A stretch of 64,000 nucleotides of DNA from JBEOJY01 sp040275305. GTDB taxonomy: Bacteria > Pseudomonadota > Alphaproteobacteria > UBA9219. Below, in pieces: positions 34,855-43,338 of this stretch. The stretch covers positions 1-64,000 of the forward strand of contig JBEOJY010000010.1 of NCBI GenBank assembly GCA_040275305.1, written 5' to 3'. Numbering within the stretch: the first letter of the stretch is position 1; every line of letters begins with the position of its first letter. The notes under the pieces are model-generated. The model was not told the origin of the DNA, made no database searches, and was given only the letters and a program-made list of their open reading frames with translations. The translations under genes were made by a program, and so were the position numbers.

Positions 34855-35829
34855 TCACCTAACCGCCCCGCGACGCAACCTGTCGTTAATCGCGATCCCC
34901 AGCCCCTCTTCCGGTATCGGCATCACCGCGATGCGCGAAACCCCGGCGGCGTCGAGCCGATGCAGCATCGCGAACAAATTAGCCGCAGCCTCATGAACAT
35001 CGCCGGAAGGGCTAAGATTAAGCCGCAGCGTTCCGCCCTTCACATGCATATCCTCGCCGAACGTCAACAGCGCCTCGTCTCCTTCGGCGAAAAGCGCGTT
35101 CAACCGCAACGCCGCGCGCGGCGCATAATGCGAAGATAGCAACCCCGGCGACGGAGCCGGAGAATCTTCGCCCGCAGAAAGCTCCGCAACCGCGACAGGG
35201 CGCCCCAGAATTTTTTCGATCTGCTCACGCGGCACGCCGCCAGGACGCAGAATCTCCGGCGCATGCCGCAGCCACGACACGACCGTGGACTCGACCCCCA
35301 CGGCGCAACGCCCGCCGTCGATAATCGCATCGACTGCGCCGACCAAAGATTCCGCGACATGCGCGGCCTCGGTCGGGCTAAGCTTGCCGGAAGCGTTCGC
35401 GCTGGGCGCAGCGACGGGAACGCCCGCCCGCTCGATCAGCGCCTGCGCGACCGGATGCGAAGGCATTCGCACCGCGAGAGTCTCCGTCCCCGCGCTCGCC
35501 AGCCTTGAAACCGGACAATGCGGATGGCGCGGCAGCACCAGCGTCAACGGCCCCGGCCAAACCGCTTCAGCCAGCATCCGCGCTGCGGCGTTCCAGACAA
35601 TCAAACTATCCAAAGCCTCAATCTTCGCAACATGAACGATCAGCGGATTGAACTGCGGCCTGCCCTTGGCGGCGTAAATAGCCGCCACCGCGCGATCATT
35701 CGTCGCGTCCGCACCAAGCCCGTAAACCGTCTCGGTCGGAAACGCGACCAGTTTCCCCTCGCGCAGCATCGAAGCCGCCCGCGCCAGCGATTCAGGATCA
35801 CATTGCAAGATCAGGGAACTATGATTCAT
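34855..35829 (-). CDS. Threonylcarbamoyl-AMP synthase (Sua5/TsaC)
   Basis: A 324-aa enzyme that makes threonylcarbamoyl-AMP from threonine, bicarbonate and ATP for the t6A37 modification of tRNAs. The YrdC domain has KLVAFPTETVYGLGADATND (residues 26-45), AKGRPQFNPLIVHV, and the later GVPVAAPSANASGKLSPTEA. A C-terminal Sua5 domain (residues 215-324) makes it the long form. GAGG lies upstream of the ATG. A family D repeat lies just before the start (35849-35910). Confidence 0.95.
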   Translation of the reverse strand: MNHSSLILQCDPESLARAASMLREGKLVAFPTETVYGLGADATNDRAVAAIYAAKGRPQFNPLIVHVAKIEALDSLIVWNAAARMLAEAVWPGPLTLVLPRHPHCPVSRLASAGTETLAVRMPSHPVAQALIERAGVPVAAPSANASGKLSPTEAAHVAESLVGAVDAIIDGGRCAVGVESTVVSWLRHAPEILRPGGVPREQIEKILGRPVAVAELSAGEDSPAPSPGLLSSHYAPRAALRLNALFAEGDEALLTFGEDMHVKGGTLRLNLSPSGDVHEAAANLFAMLHRLDAAGVSRIAVMPIPEEGLGIAINDRLRRGAVR

Positions 35830-35848
35830 AAAAAGATACCTCGCCGCT

Positions 35849-35910
35849 GGCGCAGTCTAATTCCCTCCCCCCCTGTGGGGAGGGTAAGGGAGGGGGGCCA
35901 TCCGCAATCC
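35849..35910. repeat. Family D short repeat
   Basis: Starts GGCGCAGTCTAATTCCCTCC and continues with GTGGGGAGGGTAAGGGAG, then GGCCATCCGCAATCC. The hairpin arms are CCCTCCCC and GGGGAGGG. It lies between the tsaC start and the bcp stop, with no spare bases to either reading frame beyond about 20. Confidence 0.75.
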
Positions 35911-36408
35911 CTACTTATCCATCACGTCCCTGACCGCCTTCGCAACTTCTTCGACATGCCCAGGAACCTTGACCTTGCGCCACACAGCCCGAACAATTCC
36001 CTTGGCGTCAATCAAGAACGTCGAACGCTCGATCCCCATATACTTCTTCCCATACATGCTCTTTTCGACCCAAACCCCGAACGCCTCGCACGCCGAACCG
36101 TCCTCGTCGAAAGCCAAAGGAAAAGTCAAATCGAACTTGCGAGCGAACTTCTCGTGGCTCGCAACACTGTCCTTCGAAACGCCGATCACCATGACGCCAA
36201 GCTTGGAAAAATCCGGCAAAGCGTCGCGAAATCCGCAAGATTCGGTCGTGCAGCCAGACGTATCGTCCTTCGGATAGAAGTACAGTACGAACGGCTTGCC
36301 CCTAAGCTTCGCGCTCTCCGCCCTCCCGATCACCGTCGCCGGCATGGAAAAATCAGGAATTACGCCGCCTGCGTCCTGAAAGATGGGAGTTTGAGGAACT
36401 GCGATCAT
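35911..36408 (-). CDS. bcp: Thioredoxin-dependent peroxiredoxin Bcp
   Basis: A 165-aa peroxidase of the BCP/PrxQ type that reduces hydroperoxides with thioredoxin. The active site has the peroxidatic cysteine in FYPKDDTSGCTTESCGFRD, with the resolving cysteine five residues later. VIGVSKDSVASHEKFA and TFLIDAKGIVRAVW are also typical. A good ribosome-binding site (AGGGTG) precedes the ATG. It lies 9 bp downstream of the cysteine-hydrolase gene, same strand. Confidence 0.95.
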   Translation of the reverse strand: MIAVPQTPIFQDAGGVIPDFSMPATVIGRAESAKLRGKPFVLYFYPKDDTSGCTTESCGFRDALPDFSKLGVMVIGVSKDSVASHEKFARKFDLTFPLAFDEDGSACEAFGVWVEKSMYGKKYMGIERSTFLIDAKGIVRAVWRKVKVPGHVEEVAKAVRDVMDK

Positions 36409-36417
36409 GTATGCACC

Positions 36418-37065
36418 CTATGGATGGAACGACAAAGCTACGGAAGAACTCCTCTCCCCGCGTCCCCCTGAGGACTCAGGCAATGATTGCAGAAATTGGC
36501 GCGAAGAACCAATAAGAAACCGCGATCTGTCTTTCAAAGAAACGCTTTGTAGAAGATAATCTCGATGCTGACAGGGATCAAGATCCCATGGCGCCAAAGT
36601 ATAAAGCCGATCATATAGGACATGGCAGCTAAATCCTGCTTTCTGCGCGCCGCGAAGCGTCGCCAACACGCAAATCGTCGTGGTTCCGCCGGTTACAACG
36701 ACGGAGCAAGCCCCATATTTTTCGCGAATGAAATGCGCTAGAAATCCATCCTGAAAGGCGTCTTCAGCTCCCTTAACGAATACGTCCTCGTCTTTTTTGA
36801 TGTTGATGCCCGCAACCCCAGATGAACGCAAATGCTTCTGCGGGTATGGACAACCTGCGCCGGATGGCCAACTAACCACGGACTCCATCAGAATGAAGTT
36901 CGCGTTCCCTTTCGGAAAAGCAACCCAGATCGTCGGAACGCCACGTTTTCTCAAAACGTCTGCAAAACATCTTGCGTCTGAAATCAACTGCTTGCGGCGA
37001 GTCTCGCGCACATGGCACAGATTAGATTCATCAAGATCAACTGATAAATGAACGCAATCAACCAT
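36418..37065 (-). CDS. Isochorismatase-family cysteine hydrolase
   Basis: A 215-aa alpha/beta hydrolase. The catalytic triad is complete: D in VDLDESNLC (about residue 10), K in EDVFVKGAEDAF near residue 98, and C in TGGTTTICVLATL near residue 130. The family covers nicotinamidases, ureidoacrylate hydrolases and isochorismatases, and the specificity cannot be read. The C-terminal 40 residues, rich in Ser and Arg, are an unusual extension. Next to bcp (9 bp), perhaps one transcript. Confidence 0.82.
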   Translation of the reverse strand: MVDCVHLSVDLDESNLCHVRETRRKQLISDARCFADVLRKRGVPTIWVAFPKGNANFILMESVVSWPSGAGCPYPQKHLRSSGVAGINIKKDEDVFVKGAEDAFQDGFLAHFIREKYGACSVVVTGGTTTICVLATLRGAQKAGFSCHVLYDRLYTLAPWDLDPCQHRDYLLQSVSLKDRSRFLIGSSRQFLQSLPESSGGRGERSSSVALSFHP

Positions 37066-37147
37066 AATTGATTAATCAATAAAAAAATTAATAATAATAG
37101 ACAACATATCACATGGGCATGAAAATAATAATTCTTAATCTTATCCC

Positions 37148-39268
37148 CTACCCCGCCCTTAACAACGGCACCGCCGCATCCCTTGCGAACAGATAAAGCA
37201 ACGTCCGCAAAGCCTTCCCGCGTTCGCTTTCAAGGTTAGGATCGCGCGATAAAACCAGCGCCGCGTCGTCATGGGCAATCTCGAGCAAATCCTGATCCCT
37301 GGATAAATCCGCCATGCGGAATTGCTGCAAGCCGCTTTGCCGCAACCCCAGCAACTCCCCCGGACCGCGCAGGCGCAAATCCTCCTCCGCGATGCGAAAC
37401 CCGTCCTCAGTTTCGCGCATCAGCTTCAGCCGCGCCTTGGCCGTCCCGCCCAAAGGCATCTGCGCCAGCAACAAACAATTGGAACTCACCTGCCCGCGCC
37501 CGACGCGCCCGCGCAGCTGATGCAATTGCGCAAGCCCGAACCGCTCGGCATGCTCGATCACCATCAAGCTTGCGTTCGGTACGTCGACTCCCACCTCGAT
37601 CACCGTCGTGGCCACCAGCAACCGCGTCGCGCCGGAACTAAACGCCTCCATCGCCTTGTCTTTCTCTTCCGCCGCGAGCCGACCGTGCGCCAGCCCAACC
37701 TGTCCCGGAAACCTCTCACCCAAAATTCGCGCGCGCTCAGTCGCCGCAGCGAGATCGCTCATTTCGGATTCCTCCACCAACGGGCAAACCCAGTAAACTT
37801 GAGCGCCCTCTTGAAGCTTGCGCCCCACCGCCTCAATCACCTCGTCAAGCCGCTTGAGATCGACCACGCGCGTATCCACAGGCTTGCGCCCCGCCGGTTT
37901 TTCGAGCAACCGCGACACGTCCATGTCGCCATAGGCCGTTAGCGTCAGCGTGCGCGGAATAGGCGTCGCGGTCATGACAAGGATATCCACGCCGCGCCCC
38001 TTGCCGGACAGCGCCAGCCTCTGATGCACGCCAAACCGATGCTGCTCGTCGATAATCGCAAGCCCCAAATCCTGAAACGCGACGCCGTCCTGAAACAACG
38101 CATGCGTGCCAACGACAATCTTCAACGCCCCATCCGCTAGTTTCTGCAGAGTCTCGGCCCGCCCCGCCGCGCGGCTTTTTCCCACCAGAACCCCGACCTC
38201 GATCCCCAAGGGAGCCAGCATCCTGTTCAGCGTCGCATGATGTTGCCGCGCCAGAATTTCGGTGGGAACCATCAAGGCCGCCTGCGCCCCCGCCTCGACC
38301 GCCTGCAGCATCGCCATCAAAGCCACGACCGTCTTGCCCGCCCCCACATCGCCCTGCAACAGCCGCAGCATACGCTTAGGCTCCTGCATGTCGGACACGA
38401 TCTCCGCCACCGCTTTCTGTTGCCCCTGCGTCAAAGCGAACGGCAAAGCCTCCTCAAGTTTCCGCCGCAACCCGCCGTCCGCCGCCAAGGCTCGTCCCGC
38501 GCTCGCACGATGATGCTTGCGGATGACCGAAAGCGCGAGTTGATCGGCCAGCACCTCGTCATAGGCGATCCTGCGCCGCGCCGCGTCCGGAGGCAAAATC
38601 GGCAAAGAGGAATCTTCCATCCCCGGCAACAACGCCGCGCTTTCCGGCTGCGGATGATGCGCCGCCATCAGCGCGGTCTTCCAATCCGGCCAGCGCTCCC
38701 GCGCCTTCAACGCGGGATCGAGCCACTCCGGCAGATCGGGAACGCAGGCAAGCGCCTGCTCAACCGTCTTGCGCAACATCTTGTTACTCAGGCCTTCCGT
38801 CAACGGATAAACCGGCTCGGCGCGCGGAATCTCCGCCGCGCGTTCGACCGGAACCACATAATCGGGATGGTTCATCGCCCACCCGCCGCGATAGCGCTCC
38901 AACAGCCCGCTCACCACCACCTTGGCGTTGGTCGGATAAAGCTGCGCGAGATACTCTCCCTTGGCATTGAAATAGGTGATGACGATCTGCTCCGTTTCGT
39001 CCACCCCGACGATGCGGTAAGGCAGCCCATGTTTGCGCGGCGGATTATGCTCAACGATCGCCAAAGTCAGCGTCGCCACGCGATCCTTGTCGGCATAGCG
39101 TAACTGCGGGCAATAGCCCCTGTCGATCACGCCGGACGGCAAATGCCACAGCAAATCCGCCACCTGCTCGCCCCCGCACAAACGCTTGTACAGCGGCAAA
39201 AACTTCGGCCCCACCCCGCGCAGCGAGGTGAGGGGCGCAAACAAGGGAAAGAGGATCGACGGACGCAT
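37148..39268 (-). CDS. recG: ATP-dependent DNA helicase RecG
   Basis: A 706-aa helicase that reverses stalled replication forks and unwinds R-loops. The N-terminal wedge OB domain (residues 10-160) begins RPSILFPLFAPLTSLRGVGP. The helicase core has Walker A GDVGAGKT, DEQHRFG, TATPIPRTL and the later QLRGRVGRG, closing with the TRG motif in RDAAVPLL-type tail. I use M at 39268 because family starts match it; ten further residues upstream are possible. In alphaproteobacteria recG commonly lies near sdhE and mfd, as here. Confidence 0.95.
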   Translation of the reverse strand: MRPSILFPLFAPLTSLRGVGPKFLPLYKRLCGGEQVADLLWHLPSGVIDRGYCPQLRYADKDRVATLTLAIVEHNPPRKHGLPYRIVGVDETEQIVITYFNAKGEYLAQLYPTNAKVVVSGLLERYRGGWAMNHPDYVVPVERAAEIPRAEPVYPLTEGLSNKMLRKTVEQALACVPDLPEWLDPALKARERWPDWKTALMAAHHPQPESAALLPGMEDSSLPILPPDAARRRIAYDEVLADQLALSVIRKHHRASAGRALAADGGLRRKLEEALPFALTQGQQKAVAEIVSDMQEPKRMLRLLQGDVGAGKTVVALMAMLQAVEAGAQAALMVPTEILARQHHATLNRMLAPLGIEVGVLVGKSRAAGRAETLQKLADGALKIVVGTHALFQDGVAFQDLGLAIIDEQHRFGVHQRLALSGKGRGVDILVMTATPIPRTLTLTAYGDMDVSRLLEKPAGRKPVDTRVVDLKRLDEVIEAVGRKLQEGAQVYWVCPLVEESEMSDLAAATERARILGERFPGQVGLAHGRLAAEEKDKAMEAFSSGATRLLVATTVIEVGVDVPNASLMVIEHAERFGLAQLHQLRGRVGRGQVSSNCLLLAQMPLGGTAKARLKLMRETEDGFRIAEEDLRLRGPGELLGLRQSGLQQFRMADLSRDQDLLEIAHDDAALVLSRDPNLESERGKALRTLLYLFARDAAVPLLRAG

Positions 39269-39337
39269 ATAGACTATATAGCGGCAATCCCCGCGCATTT
39301 ACAGTCGTTCATCTCATGTCCAGAACGCGCCGCAAGC

Positions 39338-39372
39338 GCCGTCATCGCGAGCGCAGCGACGCGATCAAGAGT
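39338..39372. repeat. Half copy of family B repeat
   Basis: GCCGTCATCGCGAGCGCAGC then GACGCGATCAAGAGTC: the left arm of the family B palindrome without its partner. Confidence 0.45.
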
Positions 39373-39416
39373 CAAAAAGGGAAACTGAAAAAATAGAAAA
39401 TTCCCAAAAATTCCTA

Positions 39417-39445
39417 TTGACACGTCATTTTCCCATATGTTAGAT
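39417..39445 (+). promoter_or_regulatory. Strong promoter of a leader or ncRNA
   Basis: A perfect TTGACA -35 (39417-39422) with TTAGAT (39440-39445) 17 bp later, or TAGATA with 18 bp. The start would be near 39452, and the first well-supported ATG downstream is 39822, so the transcript has about 370 nt of untranslated sequence. Confidence 0.5.
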
Positions 39446-39451
39446 AGTTCC

Positions 39452-39700
39452 CATCCATCCCGTGGAACGGAAGGATGTTTTGAGGAAAGAAGGTCCCGTG
39501 GTCCGCGCGGTAAGCGGGAGAAAAACCGGAAACCTCAAGACAAGCGGCGCCTCTCGCGCCATCGGACAGTGGGTCCGACAGCGTGAAGAGGGAGAGGCCT
39601 CTCTCCTCTTGTTAAAGCAAGAGGCAAGGAACGAGAAGGATGGAAGGATCGACATGACACAAGAAAGGATGACAATGAAACCAAGGCGGTAGGACCAAAA
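39452..39700 (+). ncRNA. Structured, purine-rich non-coding transcript or leader
   Basis: Part of the 553-bp gap between recG and the MFS gene. Purine-rich with many hairpins: GGACAGTGGGTCC at 39565-39577, a long imperfect stem GAAGAGGGAGAGG/CCTCTCTCCTCTT around 39586-39611, and CCTCTTG-TTAAAG-CAAGAGG at 39606-39625. The CCTCTTG strand is shared by the last two stems, so they cannot form together, as in an attenuator or switch. No match to RNase P, 6S, SRP or tmRNA is seen. It may be a leader of the MFS gene or a separate RNA. Its 3' end is not defined; no terminator with a T-run is visible. Confidence 0.4.
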
Positions 39701-39821
39701 ATCCGGGCGGAGAAGGGAACGGGAAACGCCAAGAAGGCCAAAAGCCCGCAACCCATTGACCGCGCTGTCACGCCTGCCTATAAGTTCGGCGTCGCGCGAT
39801 GAACCGCATAAGGACCCCACC

Positions 39822-41087
39822 ATGAGGCTTTCCGCACGCAAGCCAGCGCCAAAAGGCTTGATCGCCTCCATCCCGCGCGAGATCTTCAGCCTGCCCGTCA
39901 TCGTCTGCGCCCTTGGCTACTTCGTCGACGTGTACGACATCGTCATCTTCAGCGCCGTACGCGGAACGAGCCTGAGCGCGATAGGAATCCCCAAAGAAGA
40001 AATATTCAAAACCGGAGCGTGGCTGTTGAACGCCCAAATGGTCGGCATGCTGTTGGGTGGCCTTCTCTGGGGCATAGTCGGGGACAAGAAAAGCAGAACG
40101 ACAGCGCTTTTCGGCTCGATCTTCCTCTATTCCGTCGCAAACATCCTGAATGCCTGGGTACAAACGGTAGACCAGTACGCATGCCTGCGATTTCTGTCAG
40201 GACTAGGGTTGGCGGGCGAGATTGGCGGCGGCGTGACCCTGATAAGCGAGATCCTGCCCAAGCGCATCAGAATCTACGGCGTCGCCGTGTTCGGAGCAAT
40301 CGGCTTGTCAGGCGGAGTTGCGTCCGGACTTGCCGCTGAATTTCTGGACTGGAAAACAGCCTACATCATCGGCGGAGTTCTGGGCCTGTCCTTGCTCGCG
40401 CTGCGCTGGCGGGTGTTCGATTCGGATATGTTCAAAAAATCCTTAGCCGACCGCAGCGTCAAACGCGGAAAGCTACGAATGCTGTTATGGCCTCCGCGCC
40501 GCGCCATGACATACCTCGCCTGCATCCTGATCGGCATCCCTGTTTACTTTGTCGTCGTCGTCTTCATGGTCTTCGCGCCCGAACTGGCCAAATCGCTGGA
40601 AATCGACGGAACGTTATCAGCGGCAATTGTCGTCGTGTGCATGTATGCAGGCATCCCCTTGGGCGACATCGCCTGCGCGATCTTGAGCCAAAAACTGAAA
40701 AGCCGCCGCCGCGCGCTGCTCGTATTTTTGGCTCTACATTTCTCCGTGACTTGCCTCTATCTGTTTTCGCCCAAGGGCATGCCCGTCAACTGGTATTACG
40801 CGCTATCTGTGCTCATAGGTTTCTGCGGTGGATACTCAATCATGCTTGTTGGGTTGTCTGCGGAGCATTTCGGCACGAACCTGCGAGCGACCGTCTCAAC
40901 CAGCGTTCTGAATTTCGTGCGCGCTTCGACCATTCCAATAACCGGACTCTGCATGCTCCTCAAACCCCACATGCCGCTTAATCAAGCGGCCTTGATCATC
41001 GCCTTTCTTGCTTACGCTCTTGCCCTGATTGGTCTATGGATTGTCGAAGAAACAGCGGAGCGCGATCTGGATTACTATGAAAAATGA
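39822..41087 (+). CDS. MFS transporter
   Basis: A 421-aa, 12-helix transporter of the major facilitator superfamily. The loop 2-3 motif GDKKSRTTALFGS and the helix-4/5 region RFLSGLGLAGEIGGGVTLI fit the metabolite:H+ symporter branch. ATG at 39822 follows AAGGA by eight bases; the longer frame from 39756 is not supported. A long structured leader precedes it. The stop overlaps the sdhE start by 11 bp. Substrate unknown. Confidence 0.88.
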   Translation: MRLSARKPAPKGLIASIPREIFSLPVIVCALGYFVDVYDIVIFSAVRGTSLSAIGIPKEEIFKTGAWLLNAQMVGMLLGGLLWGIVGDKKSRTTALFGSIFLYSVANILNAWVQTVDQYACLRFLSGLGLAGEIGGGVTLISEILPKRIRIYGVAVFGAIGLSGGVASGLAAEFLDWKTAYIIGGVLGLSLLALRWRVFDSDMFKKSLADRSVKRGKLRMLLWPPRRAMTYLACILIGIPVYFVVVVFMVFAPELAKSLEIDGTLSAAIVVVCMYAGIPLGDIACAILSQKLKSRRRALLVFLALHFSVTCLYLFSPKGMPVNWYYALSVLIGFCGGYSIMLVGLSAEHFGTNLRATVSTSVLNFVRASTIPITGLCMLLKPHMPLNQAALIIAFLAYALALIGLWIVEETAERDLDYYEK

Positions 41088-41364
41088 CCCGAACGACCGC
41101 CGCCGCGAGCGCCTGCGCTTCCGCAGTTGGCATCGCGGCACACGCGAATTAGACACCCTCTTGGGCCGCTTCGCCGACGCGCACCTTGCGGAATTTTCGC
41201 CGCAAGAGCTCGACGCCTACGAAGACCTCCTGCTCTGCGGCGACCCCGACCTGTTCGACTGGATCACCAAGAAAACCCCCGTCCCCGCTGAACGCGACAG
41301 CGAAGTCTTGCGTAACCTCATCGCCTTCTTCGACTGCAAACCTTATAAGGAATCGGGGGGATGA
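41077..41364 (+). CDS. sdhE: Succinate dehydrogenase assembly factor SdhE/CptB
   Basis: A 95-aa all-helical protein that helps attach FAD to SdhA. It has RFRSWHRGTRELDTLLGRFA, with the RGxxE motif near residue 20, then EDLLLCGDPDLFDWIT and the usual C-terminal helix. The start is M at 41077 inside the end of the MFS gene. In many alphaproteobacteria sdhE sits between recG and mfd, which fits here despite the inserted genes. Confidence 0.93.
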   Translation: MKNDPNDRRRERLRFRSWHRGTRELDTLLGRFADAHLAEFSPQELDAYEDLLLCGDPDLFDWITKKTPVPAERDSEVLRNLIAFFDCKPYKESGG

Positions 41365-41379
41365 TTAACCTAACCGAAA

Positions 41380-41440
41380 GCGCAGCCTGATTCCCTCCCC
41401 CACGTGGGGAGGGTTAGGAAGGGGGGCACGCCGCAAGTAA
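41380..41440. repeat. Family D short repeat
   Basis: GCGCAGCCTGATTCCCTCCC, CACGTGGGGAGGG, then GGGGGGCACGCCGCAAG. It sits 28 bp before the GT25 start. Confidence 0.73.
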
Positions 41441-41467
41441 CCGCAACATAAAATCAAGGACCGCCCC

Positions 41468-42259
41468 ATGCGTATCACCGTCATCAACCTTGCCCGCGCG
41501 ACCGACCGTCGCCAATTCATGGAGCGGCAAGCGCAAACGCTTGGCCTCGCTTTCGACTTCCTCGAAGCGACCGACGGCAAGACGCTCGCCGATACTGACC
41601 GCGCCCTGATCGACCACGACAAACGCAAAGCCATCTCGCCCTATCCCCTGACCGACAACGAGCTTGGCTGCTGGTTAAGCCACCGCCGCGCGATGCAGGC
41701 GCTGCTCGACAGCGGGGAGACCATGTGCGCGATCCTCGAAGACGATGCCGCGCTCTCACCCGATTTTCCGCGCGTGCTCGCCGCCATAAAAAGCCTGCCG
41801 GAATCCTCCTTCGACGTGATCGACCTGCACCGCAATTTCAAGCGCAATGAAATCTTCGCCTTCTGCCGCAAGCTGACGGACGGCTACGATCTGGGGCGCA
41901 TCGGCACCACGCATATGAACGCGACCGGCTACGTCGTCACGCGCAAAGGCGCAGAAAAAACCCTCGCCTCGACGCCAAAAGCCGCCCACGCCATCGACAA
42001 GGACATGCACCGTTACTGGGCCAACGGCCTCGACTTCTACGGCCTCTCGCAACCCGTGGCCAAGCAACAAGACAACGGCCATTCCTATATCGACGAAACG
42101 CGCGGCCAAGACCGCCCCGCCGACCGCCCCCGCTACCCCGACGCCGACCGCCCAATCTGGCGCTTCCGCCGCCGCTGGACGAAACTCTGCGATACCCTCG
42201 CCAAACGCGCGATTTTCCCTTATTATGTCTGGAAAGGAAGAAAAAACCTCTCGGCATGA
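41468..42259 (+). CDS. Glycosyltransferase family 25 protein
   Basis: A 263-aa glycosyltransferase of family 25 (LpsA/LgtB-like), which adds galactose or another sugar to LPS or lipo-oligosaccharide. The family motifs are visible: MRITVINLARATDRRQFM, LTDNELGCWLSHRRAMQALL and AILEDDAALSPDF with the DDA metal-binding site near residue 95. The C-terminal part carries polar segments with RPRYPDADRPIWRF. AAGGA precedes the ATG by seven bases. The sugar transferred is not known; it lies alone among unrelated genes. Confidence 0.9.
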   Translation: MRITVINLARATDRRQFMERQAQTLGLAFDFLEATDGKTLADTDRALIDHDKRKAISPYPLTDNELGCWLSHRRAMQALLDSGETMCAILEDDAALSPDFPRVLAAIKSLPESSFDVIDLHRNFKRNEIFAFCRKLTDGYDLGRIGTTHMNATGYVVTRKGAEKTLASTPKAAHAIDKDMHRYWANGLDFYGLSQPVAKQQDNGHSYIDETRGQDRPADRPRYPDADRPIWRFRRRWTKLCDTLAKRAIFPYYVWKGRKNLSA

Positions 42260-42261
42260 AC

Positions 42262-42318
42262 GGCGCAGTCCCCTCCCCCTCGTGGGGAGGGATAGGGAGG
42301 GGGGCCATCCGCAATCCT
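42262..42318. repeat. Family D short repeat
   Basis: GGCGCAGTCCCCTCCCCCTC, GTGGGGAGGGATAGGGAGG, then GGCCATCCGCAATCC. It lies at the 3' end of the GT25 gene. Confidence 0.73.
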
Positions 42319-42397
42319 AACAGTGGAATTTTCAAACATAACCTTCCGGTAACCAATGACACCAGAACAATCACAAACAAAGCTTCAGGAAATATTT

Positions 42398-43306
42398 ATG
42401 CCTGTAGCAACAAAACATATGAATAATTATGAAAACAAATATAAAGACGGATTTTCATATTTTGTACACTACACATCTGCAGAAGCCGCCATAAATATCT
42501 TAGACAAGAAATGTCTTTGGATGAGAAATACAAATTGCATGTCAGATTATAGAGAAATTCATCACGGAATAGAATTTATAGAAGGATTTCTAAATAGTGC
42601 AGACTGTAAAAAATTAATATCAGCACTGCAGGCATGCCAACAAAATGAAGCATCGCAGGCTATTAGCGAATTTATTGCAATAAAAGAAAAAATAAGAAAG
42701 CACACCTATATCACATCTATATCAGAACACAATAAAGAAGATGAAGATATTCATGGACGCCTGTCCATGTGGCGCGCATATAGCGGAACATCCACAGGGA
42801 TCGCAATAGTCTTCAAAACATCCAACTCAGATCCCATACATATACCTGATGTATTTTTTAGCCCAGTAGCATACCTAAAAAAAGAAGAAATACATAAATC
42901 CATAAACGAAATAATAAATAATATAGAAATAAATCAACAATTTCTTTGCACTATTTCACCGAAAACAGTAAAACAATATCTTATAAATACTTTTGTCGCT
43001 GCCGCATCCTGTTTAAAACACCCAGGATTTAAAGAAGAAAAGGAATGGAGAATCGTACATTCGCCAAAGATATTCGGCAATACATTAGAGTATGAAATTA
43101 TAACAATAAATAGCGTTCCACAAATGATATACAAGCTACAATTAATCAACCAGTTAGAGCCGTCGCGATTGATAGACAGGATTATCATTGGGCCATCGCA
43201 ATACACGGACCAATTATTTGAAGCATTTACTACAAAATTGCGCACACTATCAATATCAAACCCAGAATCTCGCGTAATTAGATCTCTCATACCGTTGCGC
43301 ACATAA
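42398..43306 (+). CDS. DUF2971 domain protein in an AT-rich island
   Basis: A protein of about 302 aa of the DUF2971 family, of unknown function. It has FVHYTSAEAAINILDKKCLWMRNT-like beginnings near residue 30, LSMWRAYSGTSTGIAIVFKT and, near the end, EEKEWRIVHSPKIFG, all typical of the family. AGGA lies 7 bases before the ATG at 42398; an ATG 42 bases earlier is possible. The base composition is strikingly AT-rich relative to both neighbours, a sign of recent acquisition. There are no partner genes. DUF2971 proteins often occur in defence or accessory regions; that role here is only inferred. Confidence 0.78.
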   Translation: MPVATKHMNNYENKYKDGFSYFVHYTSAEAAINILDKKCLWMRNTNCMSDYREIHHGIEFIEGFLNSADCKKLISALQACQQNEASQAISEFIAIKEKIRKHTYITSISEHNKEDEDIHGRLSMWRAYSGTSTGIAIVFKTSNSDPIHIPDVFFSPVAYLKKEEIHKSINEIINNIEINQQFLCTISPKTVKQYLINTFVAAASCLKHPGFKEEKEWRIVHSPKIFGNTLEYEIITINSVPQMIYKLQLINQLEPSRLIDRIIIGPSQYTDQLFEAFTTKLRTLSISNPESRVIRSLIPLRT

Positions 43307-43338
43307 TTAACATGCAAGTTATATAGAAAGTTTGCCCC

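Noticed and set aside
39462..39692. A 76-codon frame in the recG-MFS gap
   Set aside because: It has a GTG start without a ribosome-binding site and very purine-biased, repeat-like codons; structured RNA is the better reading.
39452..39700. RNase P RNA or 6S RNA
   Set aside because: A GAGGAAAG string resembles the RNase P start, but the other conserved blocks are missing and the length is too short.
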